From Capra hircus (taxonomy: Eukaryota; Chordata; Mammalia; Artiodactyla; Bovidae): a stretch of DNA of 64,000 bases. The notes below the pieces were generated by a model that saw only the letters and a list, made by a program, of their open reading frames with translations, did not search any database and was not told the DNA's origin. The position numbers were made by a program, and so were the translations under genes. The stretch spans positions 81,346,713-81,410,712 of the forward strand of contig NC_030816.1 in assembly GCF_001704415.2 (NCBI RefSeq), written 5' to 3'. Numbering within the stretch: position 1 is the first letter of the stretch; each line of letters begins with the position of its first letter. Shown piece after piece: positions 35,479 through 47,748 of this stretch.

Positions 35479-36303
35479 GTCTTTCTTGACCCTTCAGTTG
35501 ACACATAGCTCTTCCTTTTCTAACTCCCTGATGTATTGTCTGCATCACGTGACTTGCTTTGTCAGAATTACATACCGATATAATTATGTGTGTGTAGGCT
35601 TCCCTGGTGGCTCAGTGCTGAATCCGTCTCAAAGGGATATGTGACAGCCTGGAGTCCATCCATACCAGGGACACCATACTGTTGCTGTTTAACCCAGAAG
35701 CTCTGTTCTGGGCTCAGAGCTTTCTGTTGCCGTGTGTCTCCCCATGGGGTCAGGAGCCCCAGGGAGTGCCTTGGGACTCAGGACCTGGAATTCCATATCC
35801 AGTGACCTTGAACCCACTTTCAGATCGTGTCACTCTCAGGGGTTGGAAGGGCGGGAGTCAATGCTTGGACCTGGGCTGGAGGCAAGGAAATGGCAACCCA
35901 CTCCAGTATTCTTGAATCCCATGGACAGGAGGAGCCTGGTGGGCTACAGTCTCAGGGTCACAAAGAGTCGGACACGAGAACTTGGCCTTAACCAGGTCAC
36001 GCGTGGAGACGTTTGTCGCGAAAAGAGGATGCTCCCTTTTCATTCGCATTTTTACCTGAATCATAACGTTTACTATTTACAGGGCTGGGTCCCCTGTACT
36101 TATCCACCAATGTGTTCTGGGATTTGGGTCTCCAAGCCACTTTAGAAGCTCTTCCAGCAGTGTTGAAAAAGGGCCATTTTGGACATTTCTGCCTCCTTAT
36201 AGACCTGCTTTGGGTTTAAATTGTGTGCTTTCTGACTTGACCCACTTTCTGGAGGCAGCTAGGGAAACTTTGTCCTACCACAAAGCTTATCTTTCTACCA
36301 ACT
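35479..36303. other. Spacer sequence with broken SINE pieces
   Basis: Contains a SINE head at 35,598-35,622 (ggcttccctggtggctcagt) and a SINE body at 35,883-35,975 with small internal deletions (attcttgaatcccatggaca lacks the usual cctggag). The remainder is unrecognised. Confidence 0.5.
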
Positions 36304-36742
36304 GATCTTTTTTGTCCTTCTGGTGGCCACTATTCAATATCAATGACTGTGTTAGAATACCACTTCTGTCCTAATCATCGGAAATCATTTTGCATCAAAT
36401 ATTCCCTTCCAGGTATCACTAATTTGTCTTGAAGAGATCTCTCAGTTTTTTCCATTCTGTTTTTCACCTCTATTGACATTTGATTATCCTGAGGAATGGG
36501 CTATTCTTATCTCTTATTGCTATTCTTTAAGAACTCTGACCTTCAGAGTGTTATACTTTCCTTTTCCCTTTGCTTCTTGCTTCTCTGTCTTTATCACAGC
36601 TATTTGAAGGTCCTCCACAGAACTTTTCTTTTTTGCTTTCTTTTCCATGGTGTGGTCTTGATCCCTGTCTCCTGTACAATGTCACAAACCTCCGTCCATA
36701 AATTCATCAGGCACTCTATCTATCAGATCCAGTCCCTTAAAT
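36304..36742 (-). mobile_element. BovB 5' part, mirrored and error-rich
   Basis: Reverse counterpart of 29,249-29,699. 36,638-36,742 is almost identical to its partner. 36,304-36,637 is still alignable (for example gagatctctcaggtttttt-like versus gagatctcttcaag blocks) but has frequent short insertions, deletions and mismatches. Homology ends at gatctttttt (36,304-36,313). Confidence 0.8.
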
Positions 36743-36830
36743 CTGTGGCTCAGATCATGAACTCCTTATTACCCAATTCAGACTTAAATTGAAAAAAGCA
36801 GGGAAAACCAGTAGACCATTCAGGTATGAC
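36743..36830 (+). mobile_element. BovB inverted 5' block, mirrored
   Basis: Counterpart of 29,161-29,248: ctgtggctcagatcatgaac to aggtatgac. It proves that the twin-priming junction itself was duplicated. Confidence 0.9.
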
Positions 36831-36929
36831 CATTCCCAAAGCAGTTCCCAAAGAGAGTTCAGATACTGGAAGTGAGAGCAATGAACTGTGAACTGGAAGT
36901 GAGAGCAATGCCCTGAGCATATTTATAAA

Positions 36930-37420
36930 TCAAGATTACCTAAACCACAGTGGTGACGGCATGCAGACTTCCCCCTGACACAGGCAGAGACAAGGTGCCG
37001 ACTGCCAGCTTCTCCAGCATAGACCATGTCTCCTGCTGTCTCCATCCCCCAAGAAGACTGCACACCACAAGCCTTTGTCATATGACCTACAATGCATCCT
37101 GGCAGCCAGACTATACCTCCAGCTCCACTGGCCAGACCAGCCACGGAACTTGTTGCAGCAGAGAGAACGCAAACAAACGTGCCACCAGCCAGCTTAGAGG
37201 AAAAGTTTTAAAGTCAATGCCAGGGGTCCTTGCGGCGCCCTGCTTCTGCCTAGGCCATAGAGACAGTCTGTCCAGACAAATGCTGCTCCTGGAATGAGAA
37301 AACCCATGCAGGAACTTGCAGTCTGAAGGGCAGCCCTGTGTGACATGAACAAGAAATAAATTCGCTCCTGAAAGCCAGTGACCTTTTTGGAACCATGTGT
37401 TACAGTAGCAAAGCTGACTA
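36930..37420 (-). mobile_element. Ancient repeat, mirrored copy
   Basis: Counterpart of 28,570-29,050. Confidence 0.45.
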
Positions 37421-37431
37421 ATACATTGGCC

Positions 37432-37921
37432 CAGACTTCCCTGGTGGTCCGATGGTTGGGAATCTGCCAGCCAGTGAAGGGGACGCGGTATGATCCCTGG
37501 TCCAGGAAGACTGCACATGCTGTGCAAGCAAGTAAGCCCGTGTGCACAACAGTTAATACAGAGTCCACACTCTGGTTGCAGGGAGGCGTGGCTAGTTGCT
37601 ATGCTGTGTTCAACTCTTGCGACCCCATGGACTGTAGCCCTCCAGGCTCCTCTGTCCATGGGATTCGCCAGGCAAGAATACTGGAGTGGGTTGCCATTTC
37701 CTACTCCAGGGGATGTTCCTGATCCAAGAATTGAACCCGGGTCTCCTGCACTGCAGGCAGAGTTTTTACCAACTGAGCTACAAGGGAAGTCCCCACACTC
37801 TAGAGCTTGTGCCGAAACAAGAGAAGCCACCGCAATGAAAAGCCTGCGTATTGCGACTAGAGAAAGCCCATGTGCAGCAACAAACACCCAGCACAGCCAA
37901 AATAAAACACACATGCATACA
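37432..37921 (+). mobile_element. CHR SINE split by Bov-tA, mirrored copy
   Basis: Counterpart of 28,069-28,558, flanked by the complementary atacattggcc duplications. Confidence 0.9.
37574..37792 (-). mobile_element. Bov-tA SINE nested in CHR, mirrored copy
   Basis: Counterpart of 28,207-28,415, with ccacactct duplications at 37565-37573 and 37793-37801. Confidence 0.9.
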
Positions 37922-38364
37922 TACATTGGCCTAAGCCATCAGAGCCACTTCACTAGTGAGTATGATCTTCATCTGCCTCGCTCACTAGAAGAGCCCAGGG
38001 GACCAACAGCGATACGCAACATGCTTGAGCTATTTTCAATCACACAGAAAGCTGCATGGTTACCAGAACAAAATGATTATCAATAATTGACGGCACTGAT
38101 TATTAGACAGCTGGATTCGAAAAATTCCTTACAGGTGCAGTGCTGGACTGTGTGGGCCAGTTTGCTCTAAGGAGAACTGAATTCTCTAAACTGCCTTTCT
38201 TGTGTAATCTCGACCTTCTGGTGTTCACCGTTACTAAAGCTTGTTCATGCAAAAATTCATCCGTGAGTATTTACTAGGCACCACTGTATGCCAGAGGTGT
38301 TAAGTGCAGAATACTTTTCACATCACCATGTCCCTTTCCCTGGGTTCCAGGGAAGCAGCGTAGG

Positions 38365-38560
38365 GCAAGAAGTATGAACACAGGCTCTGAAGTCAGAGAC
38401 CAGCTTTGACCTTGTGGGGCTGCTACTCAGGGCTGAACGACCTTGAACAAAGACCTCTCCAACCTCAGTTTCTACATCTGTAAGAGCATCTACCTCACTG
38501 GCTTTTTTGTGAGGAATAAATAAGAAAAGCATACAAATTGCCAGGAAGGGATCCTGGCTC
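38365..38560 (-). mobile_element. MIR SINE, mirrored copy
   Basis: Counterpart of 27,420-27,620. One c is missing in the cagccctgagtag segment. Confidence 0.6.
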
Positions 38561-39478
38561 TAAATAAGAATTCAACACATATTACTGACTTCAATTCTGT
38601 ACCAATGGTCCTCAAGTAGAGCTACTTTGTCTTATTATTTTTTCTTAACAATTTTACTTCTCCCAGTGTTCTGCATTAATAAACCACTGTAGCTGAGATA
38701 TTGAAGGACCTTCTCTCCTGGTTAAATCCTGCGTATGAGAAAGAAGTGCATACATGTTTTGAACATAGGTTTCCATAAAATATGGGATCTTTTCCATACG
38801 GAAATAACACACATACAAGACTGGAAACTTTTCTCTTTTATTCTTCTTTTATTGTTTACTTTTTTACATCAGAGGCTGTGTCTAGATTTGCACGTGTTTG
38901 TCGAAGAGAAATTAACATAGGAAATTTTCCTTCCTTCCTCCCACACGGCACATCTGCCAATCTAACACTTGCAAGAAGCAGTAAGCGATGGGGAGGCTAC
39001 AGCCTCAGAGAACAAATAATAACCAAATTAACAGAGATTTGGAAATAAGAACAAGTATTTGGTGTCTGCTTGGAAACTTCCAGCTGAAGAGCTCTCTTCT
39101 CAAAGATCAGAAACCTGCTGGGACTGAATACAGGATTTGCAAAGCCCAGAAAGATCCAAGCCACAGCGATCTTTTCAGACAAAATGCTACATCTATTTTT
39201 CCACCTCTGCATGGTCTCCATCTCCTAAAAGATCACTAGGCCCCTCTTTCCAGCTTCCCCTAATAACTTATTTAAAGACACAGAATTATTACAGACACAA
39301 AAAAGGGGCAGAAACAGAAATCTGGGGGCTGGCAGGTTCACTCTAGGCTGGCACTGAAATGGTCAAAGACCCTGGAACAAGATAAGACTCCAATAAGTCG
39401 ATGGCCCAGTTCTCTCCCTGTGAACAGGTCAGCTTCCCAACCTGGAGACTCTCTGCCCTGTTTGCAGGTTGAAGGTAA

Positions 39479-39532
39479 AAGTGTTAGTTGCTCAGTCGTG
39501 TCTCTTTGTGACCCGTGGACTGTACCCACCAG
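39479..39532 (-). repeat. SINE tail fragment, mirrored copy
   Basis: Counterpart of 26,459-26,512, with two G runs one base shorter. Confidence 0.7.
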
Positions 39533-39539
39533 GTAGGTT

Positions 39540-39760
39540 GAAGGTACCTAATACTTATTGAGGGCATACTGCGTGCCAGGCATCATGTCAAGTCCTGAAG
39601 GGGATACAAAAATGGGTGCATATCATTAATTATCCATGAAGCTGCTTTCAGGGGACTTACACTGATTATGAACCATATTACTCACTATTTCTTCAACAAA
39701 TATCTATATTAAGTATCGGGGCCCTATTCTTGATACTGAAGATTCAGTAGAGACTAAAAG
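39540..39760 (-). mobile_element. L2 remnants, mirrored copy
   Basis: Counterpart of 26,230-26,445. Confidence 0.45.
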
Positions 39761-41326
39761 AGATTTTTAAAACTGCCCTTGAGAAGCATACATTTTAATG
39801 GAAGAGGTCATAAACAAGACTTTTTAAAAAGTAAGGCATACATTATATTAGCGATCAGAACAAAGGAATCAAAATAAGGAAGGAAGGGAGCTAAGAAGTA
39901 TAGGGGTTTCCTACTTCAGGTAGGGCAGCTAAGGGGTATGGGGTGCAATAGGAGGTGCACCCTATCTGATCTCTTTGGGAAAAAAAATTGAAGTAAAATC
40001 AGGTAGGCAAGAGGAGGTTGACTGAACCCCTGAAGGAAGACAGGGAGTAAGCCATGTGTGCATCTGAGGGGAAAGACTTCCCAAAAGGAAGAAACAGCGA
40101 GACCGTGGACCCGGAAAGACAGGGGCGGGTGACGGGGGGCAGCCTAGCAGCCAGGGTGGCTGGAGCGCGTGGGGGTGGGAGAGTGTGGAGGCTGAGGCTG
40201 CCCAGGGCAATTCAAACAGGCAAGCTCGCGGAGACTTCCCGGCCACCAGGGCTCTGGCGATTCTGAGCAGAGGCGAGGCAGGATCGGACTTCTAAGACCA
40301 CTCCTGTCGCTGTGTTGAGAACAGGGTTGGAGTTGATGTTGAGAGATTGGGGAGACCTTCAGGAGGTAAGGATGTGGGGCTGGGGGGCGGCAGTGTTGGT
40401 GCAAGGCAGCAGTGGAGGCGGTGATGACGTCTAGTCGCGTTCACCTGCATGTTTCTCCAAAGCAGGATGGAGCATGAAAGCCACGGGGGGACTGCCAAGG
40501 GCCATCACGCCCTGGGTCGGGAATGGAGGGTGTCTCAGTGTTTAATTACTGTGGAGAAGGGGAGTCTGCCTGGAGAGTGCCTGAGATCCCATATCCACAT
40601 TTATAATATAAAACACGGGCATAACAACAGTGATCAGATCCGATGATGACCGTAGACAGTGATGAACACCAGGGAGGCCACTACAGAAGACACCCTAAGA
40701 TGACCCACACACACACAGGGCAGCCATTGAACAGCTGAGAATTGAGCAGGCTCTTTCTAGTACAAACTTCAAGGTGATTGTAACTCAGCACTAAAGATGC
40801 TCTTTAAAAGTAAAATGGGAGCCGCTAACCAGAAAAGAAGACACCCTCACACACCTTGAGTTGGAGCAGGCCCGTGGGTCACTGTCTCTTAGTTTCCCTG
40901 TTGCCATGGCTACCCCAATCGCTTTTATTGCTCTTCTCCGGACAATTTCACGTTACCCTTGAAACTGAGCAAGGAAACTCAACATCGTATTCTGAAAAGA
41001 GCCTGATAATGCCGGAGGAAGATAACTCCCTGAGCTGGCCTTGCCATGCTGCTATTAATACCGAGGACATTTGATTCAAGGAAACCCCGCAGCGCCCCAG
41101 TGGCATCCAGGGAGATGGCCAGCCCTCTTGGAGCGTATCTATGACCGTGCCAGTCTCTCCCTTCCCATGCAGCAATTGTATTTCAACTGGTCTCAGTCAA
41201 GCCTCTGCTGTTTTGATGGCTATTTCCTAATACATTGTTTGCAAGGCCGCTGTGAACTCTATTCTCATCTTTCATGATGCTAACAAATCCGCCATGGTGG
41301 TGTATGTAAGTGTTATAAACTTGCCT

Positions 41327-41529
41327 GGGCTTCTGTGATGGCTCGGTTGGTAAAGAATCTGCCTGCAAGGCAGGAGAGCCAGGTTTGATCCCTGAGTTGG
41401 GAAGATCCCCTGGAGAAGGAAATGGCAACCCACTCCAATACTCTTGCCTGGAGAATCCCACAGACAGAGGAGCCTGGTGGCTACAGTCAATGGGGTCACA
41501 AAAGAGTCAGACACGACTGAGCGACTAAT
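41327..41529 (+). mobile_element. Bov-tA SINE, mirrored copy
   Basis: Counterpart of 24,452-24,655, from gggcttctgtgatggctcgg to acgactgagcgactaatcc. Confidence 0.9.
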
Positions 41530-41853
41530 CCATAAACATGTGCACCTCTACTTCATCCAGGCTGCCAAAAATATATTAAGTAACACTAGCCACGAGTGCA
41601 CTCTCAAATCCGAGGACTCTCTTCCCCTGCACGAATCACAGACGAAAGAGGCGCCATAGCTTCTGAGACAGAGGGCTCCAGGGCCCCACCACCAACAGAA
41701 GACGGGAGAGGCACGCAGCGTGGCAGCATAACCCCAGCTCCCAGCCAACCACCAGCTCCGCCACTCATTTCAAGGGACCTAGGAAGTGGTCCAAGGGAAG
41801 TGACCCACTCTTCGCTTGACTCAGATTCCCTCTGTGCAAAATGGGGGTAACCC

Positions 41854-42785
41854 AACTGAAGGGCCTGAAACTAACCAGCCCATGAATGGATCAACTTTAT
41901 CACTTCAAGAGATAAATTTTAAAAAAACAAACCAGTTTCTTAAGAAGTCATATATTTACTACAAATCTGTTTGTGCATCTTAATAATTGGATTTAGACAC
42001 CCACTCCTCGCATCTGACTCAGGTCAGCTAATGCAGGTGTGCAGATCGCAATAAAGTAGAAGGCAGCTGTGCTTCCATAAATATTATCCATGAAGATTCT
42101 TGAGTCATGTTTCCTCAAGGCACGTGTCTGTGATCAGCACTTAATTTTACCCAGATTTTGACTTCTTACAATACTATGGATCTCTACATGCCCAAACCTG
42201 CTAGTGTTTTTATTTCATAATTATTGTCAACTGTGGGAGGGACTTTGATGTCAAAAATCTGCTCTTCCATTTTGCATGTCTCTGGAGGCTGATCCTGCCC
42301 TTCTTTCCTGTGTGATCTGACCCTCCCATCAGGATGGAATTTTGAGATGATGAACTGGAATGCCTACGCTTATGATTTCCAAAGAAACCAATTAACCTTT
42401 GCTGTGATCTTGACCTTCATCAGAGCTTGGAAATGCTAATCCTTGGTGCATCTTCCTTTGATAAATTTAGCACAAATCAATATCAGAAATAACAATTTCT
42501 GAGGTATTTGGAGAAGTAGCAATGACCTTGGCCATTTCCCCTGTCACGTGTTGTCTGGATGAAGAAAGCTGAAGTTCACACCTGCTTTCCTGAGCAGAAA
42601 GCAGAGTCATTCTATGAGTTGGACTGTGAGTGCCACAAGGCCAGTGTATCTGCAAGTCCCCACACCATTCCTGGCACATAGTAGGCTCTCTATTCCATAA
42701 ACATTGTTTTGATAAATATGTCTTTCTTCAGTGAGCCTTTACTAATAAGGGAATGCATGGAACAATGAACTAATAAATTTATCTA
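41854..42785. other. Unique sequence; weak L2 end
   Basis: No gene recognised. Positions about 42,650-42,720 (ccattcctggcacatagtag, then ccataaacattgttttga) look like an L2 3' end. Confidence 0.45.
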
Positions 42786-42795
42786 TTGCTGTACT

Positions 42796-43010
42796 GGGCT
42801 TCTCCACTGGCTCAACAGCATGGAATCTGCCTGCAATGCAGGAGACACGGGTTCGATCCCTGGGTAGGGAAGATCCCTTGGAGAAGGAAATGGCAACCTA
42901 CTCCAGTGTTCTTACCTGAAGAATCCCATGGACAGAGGAGCCTGGAGGGCTACAGTCCATGGGGTTGCAAGAGTCAGACAGGACTTAGTGACTAAACCAC
43001 CACCACCATG
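42796..43010 (+). mobile_element. Bov-tA SINE with TSD
   Basis: gggcttctccactggctcaa through tagtgactaaaccaccacca. Flanks ttgctgtact (42786-42795) and ttgctggact (43011-43020) form a 10-bp duplication with one mismatch. Confidence 0.92.
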
Positions 43011-43020
43011 TTGCTGGACT

Positions 43021-43727
43021 ACAGTTAAAAAAAATATTATGTAAGAGAGCATTTGGTTCAGGTTAAACCAAGCTCATTTCTTTATTGTAATGGAAGAAGC
43101 ATTTCAGAGAAATTAAACAAAGAATTCTGATACTCAGGTTATTTTCTGGAAGCCTTGGTTCTTGGCTGTAGGTTATTGAAGATGGCATATACTTTTGAGG
43201 AGAAGTGAGAAAGCAGAGTAAGGGGACAGAAGGTGTCTGCTGGGAGTCCCCAGGGGTGAATGAGGGTCTCCAGAACTGTGGGGGTCACAGAGGATCTGAT
43301 GGTTCTTGGGTCCTGGGAACTCTTGTGAGTGGGTCAGAAAGTTGGATACCCCTGGTGGTGCTGGCTAAGTCAGTGCTATAATGATACCTGGTCAGTGTGT
43401 TCTGAGGCTGAGGTCATAGCCCTCCATCAGCCCCTCCCTGCACCTGCATCTGACCTTGGACTGGACAGATTACCAGCCTCTGACTTATGTTTTACTGATA
43501 TTTCTAAACTGCCTACCTACTGCCTGTGCTACTAATTTCCTAATGCTCTTAGTATTTTCCTATAAATGGATTCACTGGAAAGGACTTAAGTTTGTCCAAG
43601 AACCACTTAAACCATCTGCTTTATGAGTCACCCTTTGGGAAACACTGGCTTACTCAGCCTCAACCTGAAATACACCACCATTGCTGAAACTCCTTTCTCT
43701 CTAAGCAATATCTCTGATGTAGGATTC
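43021..43727. other. Unique sequence
   Basis: Nothing recognised. Confidence 0.45.
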
Positions 43728-43767
43728 TTGTGTGTGTGTGTGTGTAAATGTGTGTGTGTGTGTATGT
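43728..43767. repeat. (TG)n microsatellite
   Basis: TG run interrupted by one taaa. Confidence 0.9.
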
Positions 43768-43785
43768 TGCATACGATCTCATATG

Positions 43786-43903
43786 CTGTCGCTTCAGTCG
43801 TGTCTGACTCTGTGACCCCATAAACGGCAGCCCGCAAGGCTCCTCCGTCCATGGGGTTTTCCAGGCAAGAGTACTGGAGTGGGCCGCCATTTCCTTCTCC
43901 AGT
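43786..43903 (-). mobile_element. ART2A-monomer-type SINE with 11-bp TSD
   Basis: ctgtcgcttcagtcgtgtct to gccatttccttctccagt. Exact duplications gatctcatatg at 43775-43785 and 43904-43914. Confidence 0.94.
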
Positions 43904-43914
43904 GATCTCATATG

Positions 43915-46900
43915 GAACTTGCCTAACACAATTATGGATTTTTTTTTTTTTAAGATTCAGTGTCTTATGCTCATTTAAAAATACAATGCCCCCATGCTCT
44001 AAACGCTATAATTTCAGTCTTTGCTTTTCATAGAGCCTATGATTTCTTAATTTTATATACTGTCAAGGAAATAGACTTAGATTTTATAACCTAAGTTAGA
44101 AAGATGTTTAACAAATCTCGTGAAAGATTGCTAAAACATAGGAAGTGTTCTTTTGAATACAGAAAGTGCAGTTGATCCTTAGAGGAGGGTAAGAAACTCA
44201 GTATCCTTGTTCTCCTTGCCCCTGCCCTGTTACCTATTACAATTAGCTATTTTATGTGATAGAAATCTTCCGTTCTATGGAGTTTCTCTTATGAGCTGGG
44301 TTTATTTAGAATAACAGCAGATGTTGTTGATGTTGGTTATCCTCAGGTTCTGAGGGGCATGTTCTTGAGGCAGGAATTCCAAAGGGATCTGTGCTTTTCA
44401 TCTGTGTTCTTTAGATTCAGACAGACACTGTCTGAGTGTTGATCCTTTATTTCTAAGCTTTATGAAATCAGAATGACAGTGTATCCATACATAGAAACCC
44501 TAACGATTCTAGATTGACTATTCTCAGATCCCTCAGAATAAAGCTGTAAATCCTTACTACCTGTTAACTTTATTTTCTCTTGACACTCTGTGGGGACTCT
44601 TGAACCACTGAAGGGCTTTGATTCTAAGGCACATTTTTACACAAAATTGAGAGTTTGAAGTTTTATTATTTTGTTCTGTACTGAAAGGGATATTCTAATA
44701 ATTGGTCCCCTGGGCTTAGATTTTAGTTTGACTAACTATCCTTGGTTTCAACTTCATTCTTTCAGTAGGTATTTATTGAGCACCTACTGTGTACCAGACA
44801 TAGTGTTAGATGGTAGACGTGCAGCATCTTTCCTTCAAAGACCAGATGGCAGACTAGCCAGCCCGCCTGAAATTCTACTAGATTTCATTCAAAGACCATT
44901 GTGCTTTTTCATTTGTTTGCTTTATTTTGGTTTCAAACAGTTGTTGACCCACATATTTGCCATTTACTTCTGGTGGCCAATGTGTTCTTTTCAATTCTGG
45001 CTCTGAAAATAACCTTCCTTATTAGTTGACAGGTGTTGTTCCAAACTTTATGCTTATCTCAAGGGTTTTAAGTATGGGATGTATAACTTAGGTTGAGAGT
45101 GGTGAACAGTAGGAAAAATGTCATTTGCTTTGCAAAGTCCTCAAGGCCACAGATTCCTTGTTGCTAGCTGCATCTGGCTTTCATTTCCAAGATTCCCTCC
45201 TGGTGCAAGACAGTTACTTCAGCTCCAGTCATCACGTCTGCTTTTTAGCCACCCAAAAGGTGAAGGGTCAAAGAAATAAGGTTAAAATGTATGCACCAGC
45301 CAATTTCCCTGCCACATTCTCAATCTTTGCTACTTGTGAATGTACTTTTCTTCTAATATCAAAGTCATCTCTCTAAATCCTGTAACAGGTCACACTCTTT
45401 AACTCTAGAAGATCCTTGGATATGAAATATGTTTACCCAAAGAAGAAAGAAAAATGCAACATAATAGTATTAAATTTTTAAATGTTTCTAATATATCTTT
45501 AAACACTAGCTAACAAAACTAAAAGTAGATACTAGAAATGACTGCTCCCATTTTTCTTCCAGCATATTAAAATGTCTCCAAAAGTTTTGATAGTTTTCTC
45601 CATATTATTCAAAGAGTTATTTGATGGCAACTGCAGGCCAAGCTGGTGTTTTCTTTTGCTAATGCTATATTTGGTACTGACATCAGGTTTAAATGCTCCG
45701 TAAACCACAGCATAAGCACAATATTGATTTCAGTCGGATCGGATCAGAAAGCATCCTTTCGTGAGTGTCTTTGACAGCCCTGGAAACAAGGCCGTTGGGC
45801 TGAAAACAACCTTTAGTTTAGGTGTTACCCATCTTAAAAATCTCATTTATCGCAAATTGAAGAGCTTTGCCCAGGCCGTCTTTCTTACTGCACGTCTATT
45901 GCCTAATGTTTCCTGGGAGACGATGCCAGGCCACTCTGAAAGGCAGCAGAAAGCTTTTAGAAGCGAAGTGAGCTGGGTATTCACCACAGTATCACTTTCT
46001 TCCGAAGTTCTCGAAGGATTTCACAGTCTGAACTGGCAGGTTGCAGGACGGCCACAGGAGTTCTGATGCCCCTTGATGCAGACAGTGTTGATCTTTCCGA
46101 AGCTGCACCGTCTACTCAGGCAGCGGAGGTGTGCCAGAGACGTTGTAGGCAGAGCGGGGTGACCCGTGCCCCTGTCTAAGGGGAGGATTACTCAGGAACA
46201 AAAAGGGACGAAGGCAAGGAAGAAGGCATCTGGGCCTCGGGGGGTTGTGGGGGTGAGAGAGGTTCATGTTGAGCCGTCGTCCCTTTATATCACTGCCCTG
46301 CACCCCTAAATGAAGCAGGAGAATCACGTGGAATCCCCACGAAGCTTTTTGTAGAGACTAGTTTTCCTCAAAGGCTGCTTCTCAATCCGGAGGCCCCTGT
46401 GACGCTGGCTTTTGTTTGTTTTTGTTTTGTTTTCTCAGCAGGTAGGATAGTGGCGTCCTGGGTAGGGACCCTGCCCCATGGCTGCCCCGCTGGCCGGCTG
46501 CGCTCATCTTCAGGACTTGGGCCACATACCGACCATTGTGATTTTCTTCGTGAGGAACAGAATGTAATCTTTCTTATAGTCAGCTGGGGATACAAGCGGC
46601 TCTTGTTAGAAGGAAAATGACTGTGGAACACAGCCTTTTCACTCAGATAAAGCAGTTAGTTTTAGACGGGTAATCAGAGAAACATGCTGGCCCGTTGTGC
46701 GTCTGAGCAGAGCTCTCCCCGGCGCTTAGCTCAGTGTCAGATGACATTCTTTGATAGCTACTGGGTACCAGTCCCCATCCCCTTAATCTGACTCTGGGAG
46801 GAAGGTAGGGGAGGGCTGAGAAGAGAATTAACTGCAGGCCTGAGAGAAGAAACAGAGGAAATGGGAGTTTTGCTGTCTTGGTGATGCCTGGGTTTCATGA

Positions 46901-47627
46901 GGGCTCACTGATGTTTGCAGATTGCTGCCGCTGTTGTGAAATCACATTCTCTTCTGCTTCAGGAGGAGGCCTGCTGCTGCTGGCGGGCAGCTTTTCCTGC
47001 TTTCTGCATCCCAAGGAAGCCTTGCAGGCCTGTAGCCCTAGATTCTGAGTGGAGGTGCCCGGTTAGGGCTCAAGCAAAGACTGGTCCAGTCATGTGTTGA
47101 TGCTGGTAGACTTTCGAGTTTGCAGTCTATCTCGAGGGCCTAAAAGTACTCTCTTGATATTCTCAGTTGACTCGCTTTAATACAGGTGCTGTTTTTGCAG
47201 TTTGTGGTCCAGGCGGCCCTCTGCTTGTATCTTTGTATTTGAAAGCACTGGGTGGGGCAGTGAGACCTGGCTGGAGGCCTAGGCTCTCTGAGTTGGTGCC
47301 GGGTAACTGTGGGTGAGTCCCCTAAGCCATGGAAGTTGGTTTCTGCAAAGTGGGAAGGATGACAGGTGCCCAGTGCAGCACCTGGTGTTGCTAGGGGCAT
47401 GCCATGACATAACTTGTCTGAGAACACTTTTGAAATCGTCAAGAATTAAAGAGAGAGAAAGCATGGTCATCCCCATCTCGACCATCTGCACTTCTTTGGA
47501 GTGCAGGGATGGAGAGAGGAAGGAACACATCCAGTCATCCTGCCCTTTAATCACTTGCAGAAATTTATTTAGTTTTGATGTGGACCATTTTTAAAGACTT
47601 CATTGAATTTGTTAAAATATAGCCTCT
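43915..47627. other. Longest mostly unique stretch
   Basis: About 3.7 kb with no young repeat and no recognisable exon. A MIR/L2-like patch (ggtatttattgagcacctac, tgtgtaccagacatagtgtt) lies at about 44,766-44,815. Open frames at 44,671-45,006 and 45,761-46,066 lack motifs. The shortage of ruminant-specific insertions may mean constraint or chance. Confidence 0.5.
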
Positions 47628-47748
47628 ATGTTTTTGTTTTTTTGGCCAGGAGACATGTGGGAGTCTTAGTCCCCAACCAGGGATTGAACCCAGGACATCC
47701 TGCATTGGAAGGTGAAATCTTAACCACTGGACTGCTAGGGAAGCCCCT
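47628..47748 (-). mobile_element. CHR-type SINE
   Basis: T-rich start, ggccaggagacatgtgggag, aaccagggattgaacccagg, and actgctagggaagcccc end. Confidence 0.88.

Larger units (their letters stand above)
36638..41853 (-). repeat. Right arm of large inverted duplication
   Basis: Reverse complement of 24,124-29,353, about 14 bp shorter overall. Differences I found are almost all homopolymer length changes, usually one base shorter here: for example gggagccc versus ggagccc, caccccgcc versus cacccgcc, cacggggtc versus cacgggtc, acccccctat versus acccctat. A few are one base longer (ccttttggg, ggttccaaaaagg). I saw no clear simple substitution. Outside 41,853 the flank does not continue the MIR that crosses the edge of the left arm. 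Confidence 0.93.

Noticed and set aside
37111..37926. 271-residue minus-strand open frame
   Set aside because: It reads through a CHR SINE, a Bov-tA SINE and an ancient repeat. The mirrored copy at 28.06-28.88 kb is split into separate frames by homopolymer indels, so it has no coding meaning.
24124..41853. Sex-chromosome ampliconic palindrome
   Set aside because: The spacer is long, no gene lies in the arms, and the arm differences look like sequencing errors. Nothing in the sequence supports a testis-gene amplicon.
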